From the NCBI RefSeq assembly GCF_003574315.2, contig NZ_AP025739.1, forward strand, positions 1,736,001-1,800,000: 64,000 nt of DNA, written 5' to 3'. The translations under genes and the position numbers were made by a program. Shown one piece after another: positions 1 through 8,616 of this stretch (positions within the stretch are counted from its first letter, which is position 1; each line of letters opens with the position of its first letter). Source of the stretch: Capsulimonas corticalis. GTDB taxonomy: Bacteria > Armatimonadota > Armatimonadia > Armatimonadales > Capsulimonadaceae. The notes beneath the pieces are model-generated. The model was given only the letters and a program-made list of their open reading frames with translations, searched no databases and had not been told where the DNA came from.

Positions 1-84
1 GCGGATCGCGTCAGTCCATCTTTAGCCGCTGGAAGCTGGGATCTCTTCAACATCGTAGCCCATTAAATGACGGAGATATTGACA

Positions 85-990
85 ATGAAGCGAGTATGGA
101 ATGGCGCCGCTGTCGTCAGCATGTTTTTACTGACGACGGCCGGCGCGTTCGCCGAAGCAGACGCACCGATGAAACCGAAAGATGTGATCGCGACGGTGAA
201 TGGCCGCTCGATCTGCGTTTCGGATGCGCAGGCGATGCTGCTTCAGGATCCATCCTTGGTTACTCCCGTTCTTGATCGTCTCATTGACGACTCCCTGATC
301 GATCAGGAAGCCAAGCGGAGGTATATGACGGCGACGACTGACGAGATCGAGGGGCGCAAAGAACAGCTGGCTTCCCTCAATGGTCTGTCCGACCTCCATG
401 GGATCTTGCGTAGGCATCATGAAACCATGGCGGATTTAGAGCGCGATATCCGAGTGTGGATCGAAACGGTGAAGCTGCTCACCACCGATGCGAAACCGAC
501 AAAGATGGCGCAAATCCGTCATATTCTCATTCGCGTTACGCCCAGCGGTAATAATGCTGCAAAGCCCAATACATCCCATACCGAGGCTGAGGCGCTTGCG
601 CTCGGTCAAAGCATCTTGACCAAAATTAAAAACGGTGAGAAGTTCGAAGACCTTGCGAAGAAATACTCAGAGGACCGGACGACCCGAGAGAGCGGCGGCG
701 ACTTAGGGGTGGTTTACGAAGGCGGCTCATTCGAGCCGGAGATCGCGGCGGCGGCGCTGGCGCTGACAAAGCCCGGCGAAGTCGCCGCCGATCCTGTTAA
801 GTCCGCAGACGGCTATCACTGTATTCAGCTGATCGGCGACGGGGAACGCCACGCAAAATCGCAGAACGCGCTTTACGCGAACACCATGGTTGTGATTCGG
901 GCTCGACATCTGACAGACGATCAGACCCAGGCGCTTGTGAAGGGCCTCCGTAATCAAGCGAAGATCGTGAACCACTATACCGGCAAATGA
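85..990 (+). CDS. Secreted PpiC/SurA-type peptidyl-prolyl cis-trans isomerase
   Basis: Parvulin-family foldase predicted to act outside the cytoplasmic membrane on exported proteins. The protein opens with a signal peptide (Lys-Arg, then a hydrophobic run ending near AFAEA). The first half is an alpha-helical SurA-like chaperone segment and residues about 145-255 form the parvulin domain, with the family motifs QIRHILI, FEDLAKKYSED and SGGDLG. The ATG at 85 was chosen over the one at 67 because GGAGAT at 72-77 sits 7 nt upstream and because it gives a cleaner signal peptide. It lies 34 bp before a secreted GH2 enzyme, so the two may be co-transcribed. The family is clear; the client proteins are unknown. 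Confidence 0.88.
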   Translation: MKRVWNGAAVVSMFLLTTAGAFAEADAPMKPKDVIATVNGRSICVSDAQAMLLQDPSLVTPVLDRLIDDSLIDQEAKRRYMTATTDEIEGRKEQLASLNGLSDLHGILRRHHETMADLERDIRVWIETVKLLTTDAKPTKMAQIRHILIRVTPSGNNAAKPNTSHTEAEALALGQSILTKIKNGEKFEDLAKKYSEDRTTRESGGDLGVVYEGGSFEPEIAAAALALTKPGEVAADPVKSADGYHCIQLIGDGERHAKSQNALYANTMVVIRARHLTDDQTQALVKGLRNQAKIVNHYTGK

Positions 991-1024
991 GCAGCATCCC
1001 AATAGAATTTCTCAAGGACAATTC

Positions 1025-3670
1025 ATGAAACGTTTGCATTCCGCCACGATCATCCTGCTTTTGCTGGCGGGGAGCGCTCACGCCCAGGCCGACTGGAAGC
1101 CCGCGCATAGCCGCATTGAAACCCGATGGGCTAAGGATGTTTCTCCAACGAACGCTCTCCCAGACTACCCGCGTCCGCAGCTGGCGCGCGATCGGTGGCA
1201 AAATCTCAATGGCGTATGGGAGTATCAAGCTGGAAACGAGGGGGACGCGGTTCCTACTGGCCGGACGTTATCAAGCAAAATCTTGGTTCCGTATCCCGTG
1301 GAGTCCGCCCTGTCCGGGGTGATGGAGCACCATGACCGATTATGGTATCGCCGCGCATTTACCGTTCCGTCAGACTGGCGCGGCAAGCAGGTAATACTGA
1401 ACTTTGGCGCGGTGGACTTTGAATCGGAGGTTTATATCAACGGCAAAAGCGTCGGCGTCCATCGCGGCGGCTACCTGCCTTTTTCTTATAACATTACTCC
1501 ATTCCTCACGAAGACCGGCCCTCAGGAACTGATCGTTCGTGTCTTCAATGCGGTGGATAACGCCGGCGAGCCGCGGGGCAAGCAAACCCTGCGGCCTGGC
1601 GCCATCATGTACACGGCGAGCACCGGCATCTGGCAAACGGTGTGGCTGGAACCGGTCTCTCGCGCATCGGTTCAGGATCTCAAAATCGTTCCCGACATCG
1701 ACGCACGCCGGGTGAACGTCACTGTCAACACAGCCGGCGATCTGGATCCAAATACGAAAGCGGTCGTTACGGTGCTCGCAGGCGGCGTGACGATCAAGAC
1801 GGCTATTGGCAGGCCAGGCGCCCCACTGTCTATCCCGATCGACCATCCCAAGCTCTGGTCCCCGTCCCGTCCTTTTCTGTACGATCTCAAGGTCAAGCTC
1901 GTTCAGGGCAATACGACGACAGATCAAATCAGCAGCTACTTCGGCATGCGGAAAATCTCAATCGGCGTCGATCGCGGCGTCAAAAAGATGTTCTTGAACA
2001 ACAAGTTCGTCTTTGAAATAGGCCCGCTGGATCAGGGCTTCTGGCCGGACGGGATTTACACCGCTCCCACCGACGCCGCGCTCAAAGGGGACATTGCGGC
2101 CATGAAGAACTTTGGCTTCAACATGGTACGCAAGCATATTAAGATCGAACCGGCGCGCTGGTACTACTGGACCGATAAACTCGGCTTGCTTGTGTGGCAG
2201 GATATGCCCTCCGCCAATTCTTATTCCGGCGACCGTATTCCAGTTGATAAACCGGAGTTCGAGGCAGAGCTGCGCGATATGGTTAAGACGCATTGGAATT
2301 CGCCTTCCATTATCATGTGGGACCTTTTCAATGAGGGACAAGGGCAGTTCGATACTCCGCGCCTGACGGACATGGTGAAGACGCTCGACCCGTCGCGTCT
2401 GGTCAATCAGGCGAGCGGCGGCGGCTACTTCGGCGTGGGCGACGTGATGGATGTTCACGGATACCCGCCTCCGGTATGCCCGGCGCCCAGCGCGACGCAG
2501 GCGCTGGCGTGCGGCGAATACGGCGGCATTGGGCTGTTTGTCTCCGGCCATAGTTGGAATTCGTCTGGAAGCGGCTACGCCAACGTGCAGAGCAGTGAGG
2601 AGCTGGAAGAACTGTACGGCAAATTCAGCGGCATGATTCAGAAGTTTAGGGATACGCAGGGAATGAGCGCGGCGGTTTTTACCCAGATCACCGATGTCGA
2701 GGGGGAGGTGAACGGTCTGATGACCTACGATCGCACCCTCAAATGTGACCCCGCCGCAATCGCCAAAGCCAACCGTTTTGAGTACGTGCTTCCGGCCTAT
2801 CGGGAGATCATGCCGACGTCTGAGGAAGACGATCGGGCCTGGAAATACACAACCGTCGCTCCGGCGTCGAACTGGATCCAACCCTCATTTGACGATACAG
2901 AATGGCAGCAAGGTTCAGGCGCTTACGACAATGAGTCGACTCTTGGCGCTGACGACGCACCCCAGGACAGGGCCGGCGACATCTGGCTGCGCCGAAAATT
3001 TAACCCCGGAGCTTTGAGCGCGCAGCAGGTCAGACAGCTTGTCTTCCGCGATTATCACGATCTGGGTATCGATATTTACATCAATGGGGTCCCCGCCTTT
3101 TCCGCGTCTGATTTGGTCAATTCCTACCAATATCATCCAATAGGGCCGGCAGCCCAGCAGAGTTTGCGTCCCAATGCGGAGAATGAAATTGCCGTCCACT
3201 GCCATCAGAAGTTTGGCGGCCAGCATGTGGACGTAGGGCTCTTTGAACGGATTCCCGACGTGAAAGCGTCGCGCTCTGTCCAGGCGATGTCCCTTACTGT
3301 CGGGAAACCCACAATCAGTTCCTCCGAAAGCGCGAACAATGAGGCAAAGTACGCCACAGACCGCGCCCCGGAGACGCGATGGGAATCGCAGTGGTCTGAT
3401 CCGCAGTGGCTGGCTGTGGATCTGGGCAAGGAGGCCACAATCGACCACGCATTTCTGTCCTGGGAAACCGCGCGCGCGAGCGACTATGAGATTCAGGTCA
3501 GCGACGACGCAAAGACGTGGAGGCCCGCAGCTTTCGTGCACAAAGCGCTGGGAAACTATGATGCGATCCGCTTCCAGCCCATCCAGGCGCGCTGGGTCAG
3601 GATCTACGGGACCAAGCGGGCGACAGGGTTCGGCTATTCTCTGTATTCATTTGATGTGTATGGTAAATAG
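1025..3670 (+). CDS. Secreted glycoside hydrolase family 2 protein with C-terminal discoidin-like domain
   Basis: An 881-residue exported enzyme of the beta-galactosidase/beta-glucuronidase/mannosidase clan. In order: signal peptide (1-21), jelly-roll sugar-binding domain (about 50-210), immunoglobulin-like domain (about 215-310), TIM barrel (about 320-600), a second galactose-binding-like domain (about 620-750) and an F5/8 type C (discoidin) domain at the end. The acid/base candidate is Glu437 in WDLFNEG, and Glu498 in ACGEYGG is a nucleophile candidate. AAGGA precedes the ATG. The substrate cannot be read from sequence; the neighbouring acetylesterase and repressor point to plant or microbial polysaccharide breakdown. 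Confidence 0.9.
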   Translation: MKRLHSATIILLLLAGSAHAQADWKPAHSRIETRWAKDVSPTNALPDYPRPQLARDRWQNLNGVWEYQAGNEGDAVPTGRTLSSKILVPYPVESALSGVMEHHDRLWYRRAFTVPSDWRGKQVILNFGAVDFESEVYINGKSVGVHRGGYLPFSYNITPFLTKTGPQELIVRVFNAVDNAGEPRGKQTLRPGAIMYTASTGIWQTVWLEPVSRASVQDLKIVPDIDARRVNVTVNTAGDLDPNTKAVVTVLAGGVTIKTAIGRPGAPLSIPIDHPKLWSPSRPFLYDLKVKLVQGNTTTDQISSYFGMRKISIGVDRGVKKMFLNNKFVFEIGPLDQGFWPDGIYTAPTDAALKGDIAAMKNFGFNMVRKHIKIEPARWYYWTDKLGLLVWQDMPSANSYSGDRIPVDKPEFEAELRDMVKTHWNSPSIIMWDLFNEGQGQFDTPRLTDMVKTLDPSRLVNQASGGGYFGVGDVMDVHGYPPPVCPAPSATQALACGEYGGIGLFVSGHSWNSSGSGYANVQSSEELEELYGKFSGMIQKFRDTQGMSAAVFTQITDVEGEVNGLMTYDRTLKCDPAAIAKANRFEYVLPAYREIMPTSEEDDRAWKYTTVAPASNWIQPSFDDTEWQQGSGAYDNESTLGADDAPQDRAGDIWLRRKFNPGALSAQQVRQLVFRDYHDLGIDIYINGVPAFSASDLVNSYQYHPIGPAAQQSLRPNAENEIAVHCHQKFGGQHVDVGLFERIPDVKASRSVQAMSLTVGKPTISSSESANNEAKYATDRAPETRWESQWSDPQWLAVDLGKEATIDHAFLSWETARASDYEIQVSDDAKTWRPAAFVHKALGNYDAIRFQPIQARWVRIYGTKRATGFGYSLYSFDVYGK

Positions 3671-3714
3671 GCGCGAGACGCGCTTGTTCGCCTAAATTTC
3701 GAGTCTTTGCATTT

Positions 3715-3785
3715 AAATGGCTCCAACGGCGAAATGGTTCCATTTTCTGCTATAATAATGGAACCATTATTAATATGGAGCCACT
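3715..3785 (+). promoter_or_regulatory. Promoter with four TGG-NN-CCA operators upstream of the esterase gene
   Basis: Four sites of one type lie in line: 3715-3728 (one good half), 3732-3745 (AAATGGTTCCATTT), 3753-3772 (the perfect palindrome TAATAATGGAACCATTATTA) and a weak copy centred at 3779/3780. Centre-to-centre distances are about 17, 24 and 17 bp. A TATAAT hexamer (3751-3756) is built into the perfect site, so a bound repressor would cover the -10 region. The same half-sites recur in front of the downstream GntR-LacI gene, which is the obvious candidate regulator. Binding itself is inferred. Confidence 0.7.
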
Positions 3786-3791
3786 GTCGCC

Positions 3792-5762
3792 ATGATAAAA
3801 ACTACAAAACTGAACGTCATTTTGAGCGCCGCCATGGGGGCTCTGCTCTTTAACTGTGTCACCGGAGCTCTCCGTGCGCAGGAAGCCGGCGTGCAAGCGA
3901 AACCGCTGCTGCATCCGTTGTTTTCCGATAACGCGGTGCTGCAACGGGATCGGGCGGTTCCAATTTGGGGCTGGACACGGCCTGGAGCAAAGGTCATAGT
4001 ACAGCTCAATGACGACAAAAAGCAAACGGCGATTGCAGCGAATGATGGCCGCTGGACGATATCGATCGCGCCGCATGCGGCGGGCGGTCCCCATTCTTTG
4101 AACGTCGTGGGGGAGGGGGCCGGGGAATCCGCCACGCGAAAGAACTTGCTATTTGGCGATATCTGGCTGTGCGGCGGGCAATCGAATATGGCGTACGATT
4201 TGAACGGCGCCAATAATCCCGAAGCCGAAATCGCCGCCGCCAATTACCCCAATATCCGGCTGCTGCAGGCGCCCGGTTCGATCAAAGCGGCTCCTATATC
4301 TACCTTTGAAAAGGACGCGTCATGGCAGGTCTGCTCGCCGCAAACCGTGGCCCATTTTTCGGCGGTCGGATACTTTTTCGGCCGGAATCTCAACCATGAG
4401 CTCAATGTCCCCATCGGGCTCATTGACGACTCATGGAGTGGGACGCCCGGACAATCGTGGGTAAGCGGACCGGCGCTGGCGAAGATGCCGGAGTTCAAAC
4501 TTGCGGTAGACGCGCTAAAGGAAAGCGCGAGCGCTCAGGGCGCGCATGTCGATCCAATTCTTGCTTGGTGGCAAAATGATCCCGGCACGATTGCGCATCA
4601 GGAAACGCCGGCTTTTGACGATGCTTCCTGGCAAACCATGAGCCTGCCGGGATACTGGGAAACCAAGGGCTTTCCCAATTTTGACGGTGTAATATGGTTT
4701 CGGCGCACGATCGATGCGCCTGCGGAATGGGCCGGGCGCGATCTGACGCTGGACCTTGGCGCAATTGATGACAGCGACACCACATACTGGAATGGAGCGC
4801 TTGTCGGCGCGACCGATGATCATAGCAGGGAGCGCCATTATACCGTGCCGGGCGCTCAGGTAAAGGCGGGGCGCAATGTGATTGCGGTGCGCGTTTTGGA
4901 TACCGGCGGCGACGGCGGTTTTTCCGGCCCTGCGCTTTCGATGAAAAGTGGAGCCGACACGCTGTCGCTGGATGGCCCCTGGAAAGCGCATCTGGGGCCA
5001 GCGATGCAAAGCCTGCCCCCAATGCCGCCTCGTCTGGACGATCCCAACGCCCCTGAAGTGCTGTTTAACGGCAAGATCGCGCCCTTGCTGCCTGAGCAAA
5101 TCAAAGGCGTGATTTGGTATCAAGGGGAATCGAATGGGGATACTGCGGCGGAAGCCAGGCAGTATCGAACGCTTCTGCCGATTCTGGTCAATGACTGGCA
5201 GTCGCACTTTGGCGCACAGACCCCATTTTATATTGTGCAGTTAGCCAATTTCAAGGCGCCGGACGACGTTCCCAGCAACGACCCGTGGCCGAATGTGCGC
5301 GAGGCGCAACTGCAGACGTCACAGAGCCAGCGCAACTCGCATCTGGTTGTCGTCATCGATCTCGGCGAAGAGAAGAACGTACACTATCGTAACAAGCAGG
5401 AAACTGGGCTGCGTCTGGCGCGGCGGGCTCTCAGTGATACTTACGGCTTTAAAATAGAAAGCAGCGGTCCAACGCTTCGCGCGGTGAGAGCGACAGGCGG
5501 CGTGATTGAACTCAAGTTCGATTATGCACAGGGCTTAAATCTGAAGGGCGATGAAAATCGCGTGTTTGCTATCGCAGGAGCGGACAAGCTGTTTCACTGG
5601 GCGACGCCGCAAATCGCCGGCGACACGGTGACGCTTCATAGCATTGATGTCTCTGCGCCTGTTTACGCGCGGTTCGGATGGTCGAACAATCCGCGCGCTT
5701 CGTTATATAACGCCGCTGGCCTGCCCGCCTCGCCGTTTCGCACCGATCTAGACATCAAATGA
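3792..5762 (+). CDS. Sialate O-acetylesterase-family (SGNH) secreted esterase
   Basis: A 656-residue exported carbohydrate esterase of the SASA family, expected to remove acetyl groups from sugars. A signal peptide (about 1-29) precedes the SGNH fold. Ser131 in GGQSNM is the nucleophile, and IWYQGESN near residue 440 is the second conserved block. About residues 250-390 are a galactose-binding-like insertion (DLGAIDDSDTTYWNG), which is usual for large members of this family. It follows the GH2 gene after a 121-bp gap holding operator sites, so it probably has its own repressible promoter. The acetylated substrate is unknown; xylan, pectin and sialic acid are all possible. Confidence 0.88.
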   Translation: MIKTTKLNVILSAAMGALLFNCVTGALRAQEAGVQAKPLLHPLFSDNAVLQRDRAVPIWGWTRPGAKVIVQLNDDKKQTAIAANDGRWTISIAPHAAGGPHSLNVVGEGAGESATRKNLLFGDIWLCGGQSNMAYDLNGANNPEAEIAAANYPNIRLLQAPGSIKAAPISTFEKDASWQVCSPQTVAHFSAVGYFFGRNLNHELNVPIGLIDDSWSGTPGQSWVSGPALAKMPEFKLAVDALKESASAQGAHVDPILAWWQNDPGTIAHQETPAFDDASWQTMSLPGYWETKGFPNFDGVIWFRRTIDAPAEWAGRDLTLDLGAIDDSDTTYWNGALVGATDDHSRERHYTVPGAQVKAGRNVIAVRVLDTGGDGGFSGPALSMKSGADTLSLDGPWKAHLGPAMQSLPPMPPRLDDPNAPEVLFNGKIAPLLPEQIKGVIWYQGESNGDTAAEARQYRTLLPILVNDWQSHFGAQTPFYIVQLANFKAPDDVPSNDPWPNVREAQLQTSQSQRNSHLVVVIDLGEEKNVHYRNKQETGLRLARRALSDTYGFKIESSGPTLRAVRATGGVIELKFDYAQGLNLKGDENRVFAIAGADKLFHWATPQIAGDTVTLHSIDVSAPVYARFGWSNNPRASLYNAAGLPASPFRTDLDIK

Positions 5763-5816
5763 ACGGTGCAGCCAAAATTTCGATTGAGCACCTGTTTCAG
5801 TAAGATTTTGATCTTT

Positions 5817-5868
5817 TTGACACGAGATGGTCAAGAATAATGTCATAATATCATTAATGGCTCCATTA
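5817..5868 (+). promoter_or_regulatory. Promoter and operator of the GntR-LacI regulator gene
   Basis: TTGACA at 5817-5822 is a good -35 box. Possible -10 sequences are TG-T-CATAAT (5841-5849, long spacer) or a neighbouring AT-rich hexamer. TAATGGCTCCATTA at 5855-5868 is the same operator type as at 3753-3772 and would overlap the transcription start, which suggests autorepression. The operator falls inside the longest reading frame of the gene, which argues that translation really begins after it. Confidence 0.55.
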
Positions 5869-5877
5869 GAACCGCGA

Positions 5878-7035
5878 ATGCTAACATCCTCCTCAATGCC
5901 TCCGACGACTTCCGTCGCCAGTATGATTCGCGATCAAATCCAATCGGGTAATTATAAGGAAGGGGAGTGGCTTCCGACAGAGCGTGCGCTCTCCGAGGAT
6001 TTGGGAGTTGATCGGCGTGTGGTCCGCATGGCGATCAACCAGCTGGTTGAAAGCGGCCTGGTTATTCGGCGCCCCCACTGCCGGCCTGTCGTTGGGCGAC
6101 TGGAAGTCGAGCCGGTAAAGGCTTTATCCCGTGACCAGGCCTCATCAGACTTTATCGCCTTGCTCATGTGCCATGGCAGCGAAAAGAATGAACGCTCCTT
6201 TAACTCTCAGCAGCGAATATTTTGGGGCATGAACCAGGCGCTGTCGGCCGCAGGATACCACGCTGTCTTCTTAGATCTCGAGGTCGTTGCCTCCGAGCAG
6301 GAAAACGCTGCGCGCGAAGCCGAGCAGCTCAGGTATTTACTGAAGCGTGGCTTCGGCGGCGCCGTCTTCTATCCTTATGCCTATCGCAGCAACCGTGAAC
6401 TTCTCCAGGAAGTTGCCGCCGCGATTCCGCTTGTTACGATCGATCGACAGATAGATTCTGTGGATACAGACTTTGTTGGCGTTGATAATCACAAGGCGAT
6501 GTATGATGTGGTTCAGCATCTTATCGCTCAGGGGCATCGACGGATCGCCTATGTTACGAAAAATGAACCGATTCGAGCAGTTCAGGACCGTATCATGGGT
6601 TATATTGACGCCACGAGCGACGCCGATATCTTAGAGATGGTGCTGCCGATTCCTTCCCGCGATACAGAACAAGAGTGGATTGCAGTCGATACAATTTTAC
6701 AATTGCCTGAAGGGAGGCGCCCGACTGCGGTAGTCGCATTTAACGATTACACCGCCATGAATTTGGTAGGGCGTCTTGAAGCTGCCGGCCTTTCCGTACC
6801 GGGTGATATCGCGCTGACAGGATTTGACGATATTATATCAGCGCTTCCAAACGGTGTCGGCCTCACCACAGTTGCTCAGCCCTACGAGGAAATTGGCCGA
6901 AAAGCAGTGGAACTACTTCTCCTGCGTTTGAGTGACCGCTCAGCCCCATCTCGATTGATAGAATTGCCTGCGCACTTAGCGGTGCGAGAGAGCAGCTACG
7001 GCTCCCAACCCGCGCCTCTTGAAAAATTACGCTAA
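5878..7035 (+). CDS. GntR-type HTH / LacI-type sensor transcriptional repressor
   Basis: AraR-like hybrid regulator. The N-terminal winged helix (SVASMIRDQIQSGNYKEGEW, then LPTERALSEDLGVDRRVVRMAI) is GntR type. The rest (from about residue 80) is a LacI/GalR periplasmic-binding fold, with motifs such as AAIPLVTIDR, GVDNHKAMYD and LTGFDD, and it should bind a sugar effector. The frame is open from 5827, but a promoter-like TTGACA and an operator sit at 5817-5868, so the ATG at 5878 was preferred; 5827, 5857 and 5896 are alternatives, and none has a strong ribosome-binding site. It probably controls the esterase gene and itself through TAATGG-NN-CCATTA sites. Confidence 0.87.
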   Translation: MLTSSSMPPTTSVASMIRDQIQSGNYKEGEWLPTERALSEDLGVDRRVVRMAINQLVESGLVIRRPHCRPVVGRLEVEPVKALSRDQASSDFIALLMCHGSEKNERSFNSQQRIFWGMNQALSAAGYHAVFLDLEVVASEQENAAREAEQLRYLLKRGFGGAVFYPYAYRSNRELLQEVAAAIPLVTIDRQIDSVDTDFVGVDNHKAMYDVVQHLIAQGHRRIAYVTKNEPIRAVQDRIMGYIDATSDADILEMVLPIPSRDTEQEWIAVDTILQLPEGRRPTAVVAFNDYTAMNLVGRLEAAGLSVPGDIALTGFDDIISALPNGVGLTTVAQPYEEIGRKAVELLLLRLSDRSAPSRLIELPAHLAVRESSYGSQPAPLEKLR

Positions 7036-7147
7036 AGCATCTTAGCAATGAGCGTAGCCTTCTTTTGATCGCATGCGCGGGTGCATGCTGGCTGTCCGAA
7101 TTGGCGTGCGAGCGTTCGGTTGCCTATCGGGCGCTATGTTTAAAGCA

Positions 7148-7190
7148 AAACAAGGGCGTCGGATCCGGGGAGGATCTGACGCCCTTGTTT
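7148..7190 (-). terminator. Strong hairpin terminator downstream of tRNA-Leu
   Basis: The arms AAACAAGGGCGTC (7148-7160) and GACGCCCTTGTTT (7178-7190) pair perfectly. GGATCC/GGATCT extends the stem to about 19 bp around a GGGGA loop. On the minus strand it ends in TTGTTTTGCTTT just beyond the tRNA. It may also act on the plus strand for the repressor gene. Confidence 0.75.
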
Positions 7191-7196
7191 GTTCAT

Positions 7197-7282
7197 TGGT
7201 GCCGAAGAGGAGACTCGAACTCCTACGCCCTTGCGAGCACTAGCACCTGAAGCTAGCGTGTATACCATTTCACCACTTCGGC
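7197..7282 (-). tRNA. tRNA-Leu (anticodon CAG)
   Basis: Read on the minus strand, the 7-bp acceptor stem GCCGAAG/CTTCGGC, the D-arm, the anticodon loop with CAG, a long class II variable arm (TGCTCGCAAGGGCGT) and the T-arm with GTTCGAGTC are all present. CCA is encoded (7197-7199). The anticodon region GCTAGCTTCAGGTGCTAG closely matches bacterial leucine CAG tRNAs. Confidence 0.96.
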
Positions 7283-7297
7283 AAGCGGAATGTGTGT

Positions 7298-7326
7298 ATT
7301 ATACCGGCCGGGGAGAGGGATGTCAA
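7298..7326 (-). promoter_or_regulatory. Consensus sigma-70 promoter of tRNA-Leu
   Basis: On the minus strand TTGACA (7326-7321) and TATAAT (7303-7298) are separated by exactly 17 bp. Both hexamers are perfect consensus, and the start point would be about 9 bp before the mature tRNA. Confidence 0.85.
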
Positions 7327-7356
7327 GATGTTTGGCGGGCGAACAATAGTTTGTTG

Positions 7357-7385
7357 TTGACAAATCGCATCCCGGGTCTTATACT
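7357..7385 (+). promoter_or_regulatory. Sigma-70 promoter of the NlpC/P60 gene
   Basis: TTGACA (7357-7362) and TATACT (7380-7385) are separated by 17 bp. Transcription would begin near 7392, leaving an untranslated leader of about 160 nt. It is divergent from the tRNA-Leu promoter, with about 30 bp between the two -35 boxes. Confidence 0.8.
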
Positions 7386-7391
7386 AGGTAA

Positions 7392-7554
7392 GTTCATGGT
7401 TTGTTTCGGCGGTTAAATGGGTATGCGCGCTCCCCGCTGAAAAAGAGGTCTCCAGTAAAGAGACCCGAATGCCGATAATCTCCCTGTAGACACCATTTTC
7501 CGGCTGCGACAACGCTCGAAGCTACGACATTCCGAAACCAGGAGGACGACGTTT
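7392..7554 (+). ncRNA. Long structured 5' leader of the NlpC/P60 gene (riboswitch candidate)
   Basis: About 160 nt of untranslated RNA separate a clear promoter from the start codon. It holds a stable hairpin (GGTCTC CAGTAAA GAGACC, about 7447-7465) and several GC-rich complementary blocks before AGGAGG. Cell-wall hydrolase genes of this family are often controlled by the c-di-AMP (ydaO/yuaA) riboswitch, but I could not recognise that consensus, so no class is assigned. Confidence 0.4.
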
Positions 7555-8556
7555 TTGTTTCAACGCCGATCCGCAACCTTGGTGGTTGCCTGTTCACTCG
7601 CTTTTGCCGCAATCTCACCGGTCTTTGCAAAGACCGATACTAATATTGACTCCCAGACCGTGATCACCGACTCCGAAGCCTCTCAGGCGGCGGACGCTTC
7701 GGATGTCACGACGCCCGCCGCAAGCGCTCCGCGCTCCACTCGACTTTACCATCGCAAGCCCCGCCGCTCCTCGGCCGCTCGCCGTTCGTCCACGCCCGCT
7801 CTGCCGTCGCGCGGCATCACCAGCAACGTCGCCGGCGCGAGCAACGTCGTGGGCCGTCTGGCGATGGTTCAGATCGATAACGCGCAGATCCACGCCACCG
7901 GTCGCTACGGACGTCTCCTGTCCGTCTGCCCGCGCGGCCAATATCTCGCCATCAACTGCGAAACTGATTCCCAATACGGCGTCCTGATGATCGATCACTC
8001 GCTGGGGTACATCAATAAGTCCGATGTCCAGGTGCTCGACTATCAAGTGGTCAACACCGCGCCGGCGCAGGATCCGGGCGACGCCGCGACGGGAACGCTG
8101 GGGCAGCGGCTCGTGCAGCAGGCCGAAGGTTACCTCGGCGTCCCGTATGTCTGGGGCGGCGACACCAAGAACGGCATCGACTGCTCGGGCTTTGTGAAGG
8201 CGATCTACAGTTCCTTCGGCATCGATCTTCCCCGCCACTCCGGCGATCAGGCGGCCATCGGCTACGATGTTCCGCGCAGCAATGTCGCGCAGTGGGTCCC
8301 CGGCGACCGAATGTACTTCGCCTGCCACCATCCCGAGATCGACCACACCGGCATGTACATCGGCGGCGGTTACTTCATCCACGCCTCCGTAGGCCACGGC
8401 CGCTCCGTCGCCATCGACCGCGTCGATAACAAGTACTACGCCAGCCATCTCGTCGCCGTGCGCCGCTCCAAAGAGCTTCTCGGCGAACCGGCTTCCCCGC
8501 CCAGTTCGCAGCTAACGGCGTCCAACTCGAACGACCCGGAAGCCAATCAAGAATAA
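7555..8556 (+). CDS. Secreted NlpC/P60-family peptidoglycan endopeptidase
   Basis: A 333-residue exported cell-wall hydrolase that should cut peptide stems of peptidoglycan. It has a signal peptide (about 1-25), a low-complexity Ser/Ala/Arg linker (30-90), an SH3-like wall-binding region (about 97-163) and the NlpC/P60 catalytic domain (about 182-305). The catalytic triad candidates are Cys210 (GIDCSGF), His264 (DHTGMYIGG) and His276 (FIHA). The TTG start at 7555 is supported by AGGAGG at 7540-7545, 9 nt away. Its long leader suggests RNA-level control. The C-terminal tail is rich in Ser, Pro and Asn. Confidence 0.92.
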   Translation: MFQRRSATLVVACSLAFAAISPVFAKTDTNIDSQTVITDSEASQAADASDVTTPAASAPRSTRLYHRKPRRSSAARRSSTPALPSRGITSNVAGASNVVGRLAMVQIDNAQIHATGRYGRLLSVCPRGQYLAINCETDSQYGVLMIDHSLGYINKSDVQVLDYQVVNTAPAQDPGDAATGTLGQRLVQQAEGYLGVPYVWGGDTKNGIDCSGFVKAIYSSFGIDLPRHSGDQAAIGYDVPRSNVAQWVPGDRMYFACHHPEIDHTGMYIGGGYFIHASVGHGRSVAIDRVDNKYYASHLVAVRRSKELLGEPASPPSSQLTASNSNDPEANQE

Positions 8557-8575
8557 TCGGCGAACGCCGATCCAA

Positions 8576-8616
8576 GAAAAAGAGCCCTGACGCGACGTTG
8601 CGTCAGGGCTCTTTTG
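8576..8616. terminator. Bidirectional terminator shared by convergent genes
   Basis: AGAGCCCTGACGC (8581-8593) pairs with GCGTCAGGGCTCT (8600-8612) around GACGTT. It is flanked by an A-run on the left and a T-run on the right, so it can end both the NlpC/P60 transcript and the opposing minus-strand gene, whose stop codon lies inside the stem. Confidence 0.9.

Noticed and set aside
7392-7554. c-di-AMP riboswitch call for the NlpC/P60 leader
   Set aside because: The gene class fits, but the conserved ydaO/yuaA sequence blocks could not be matched by eye.
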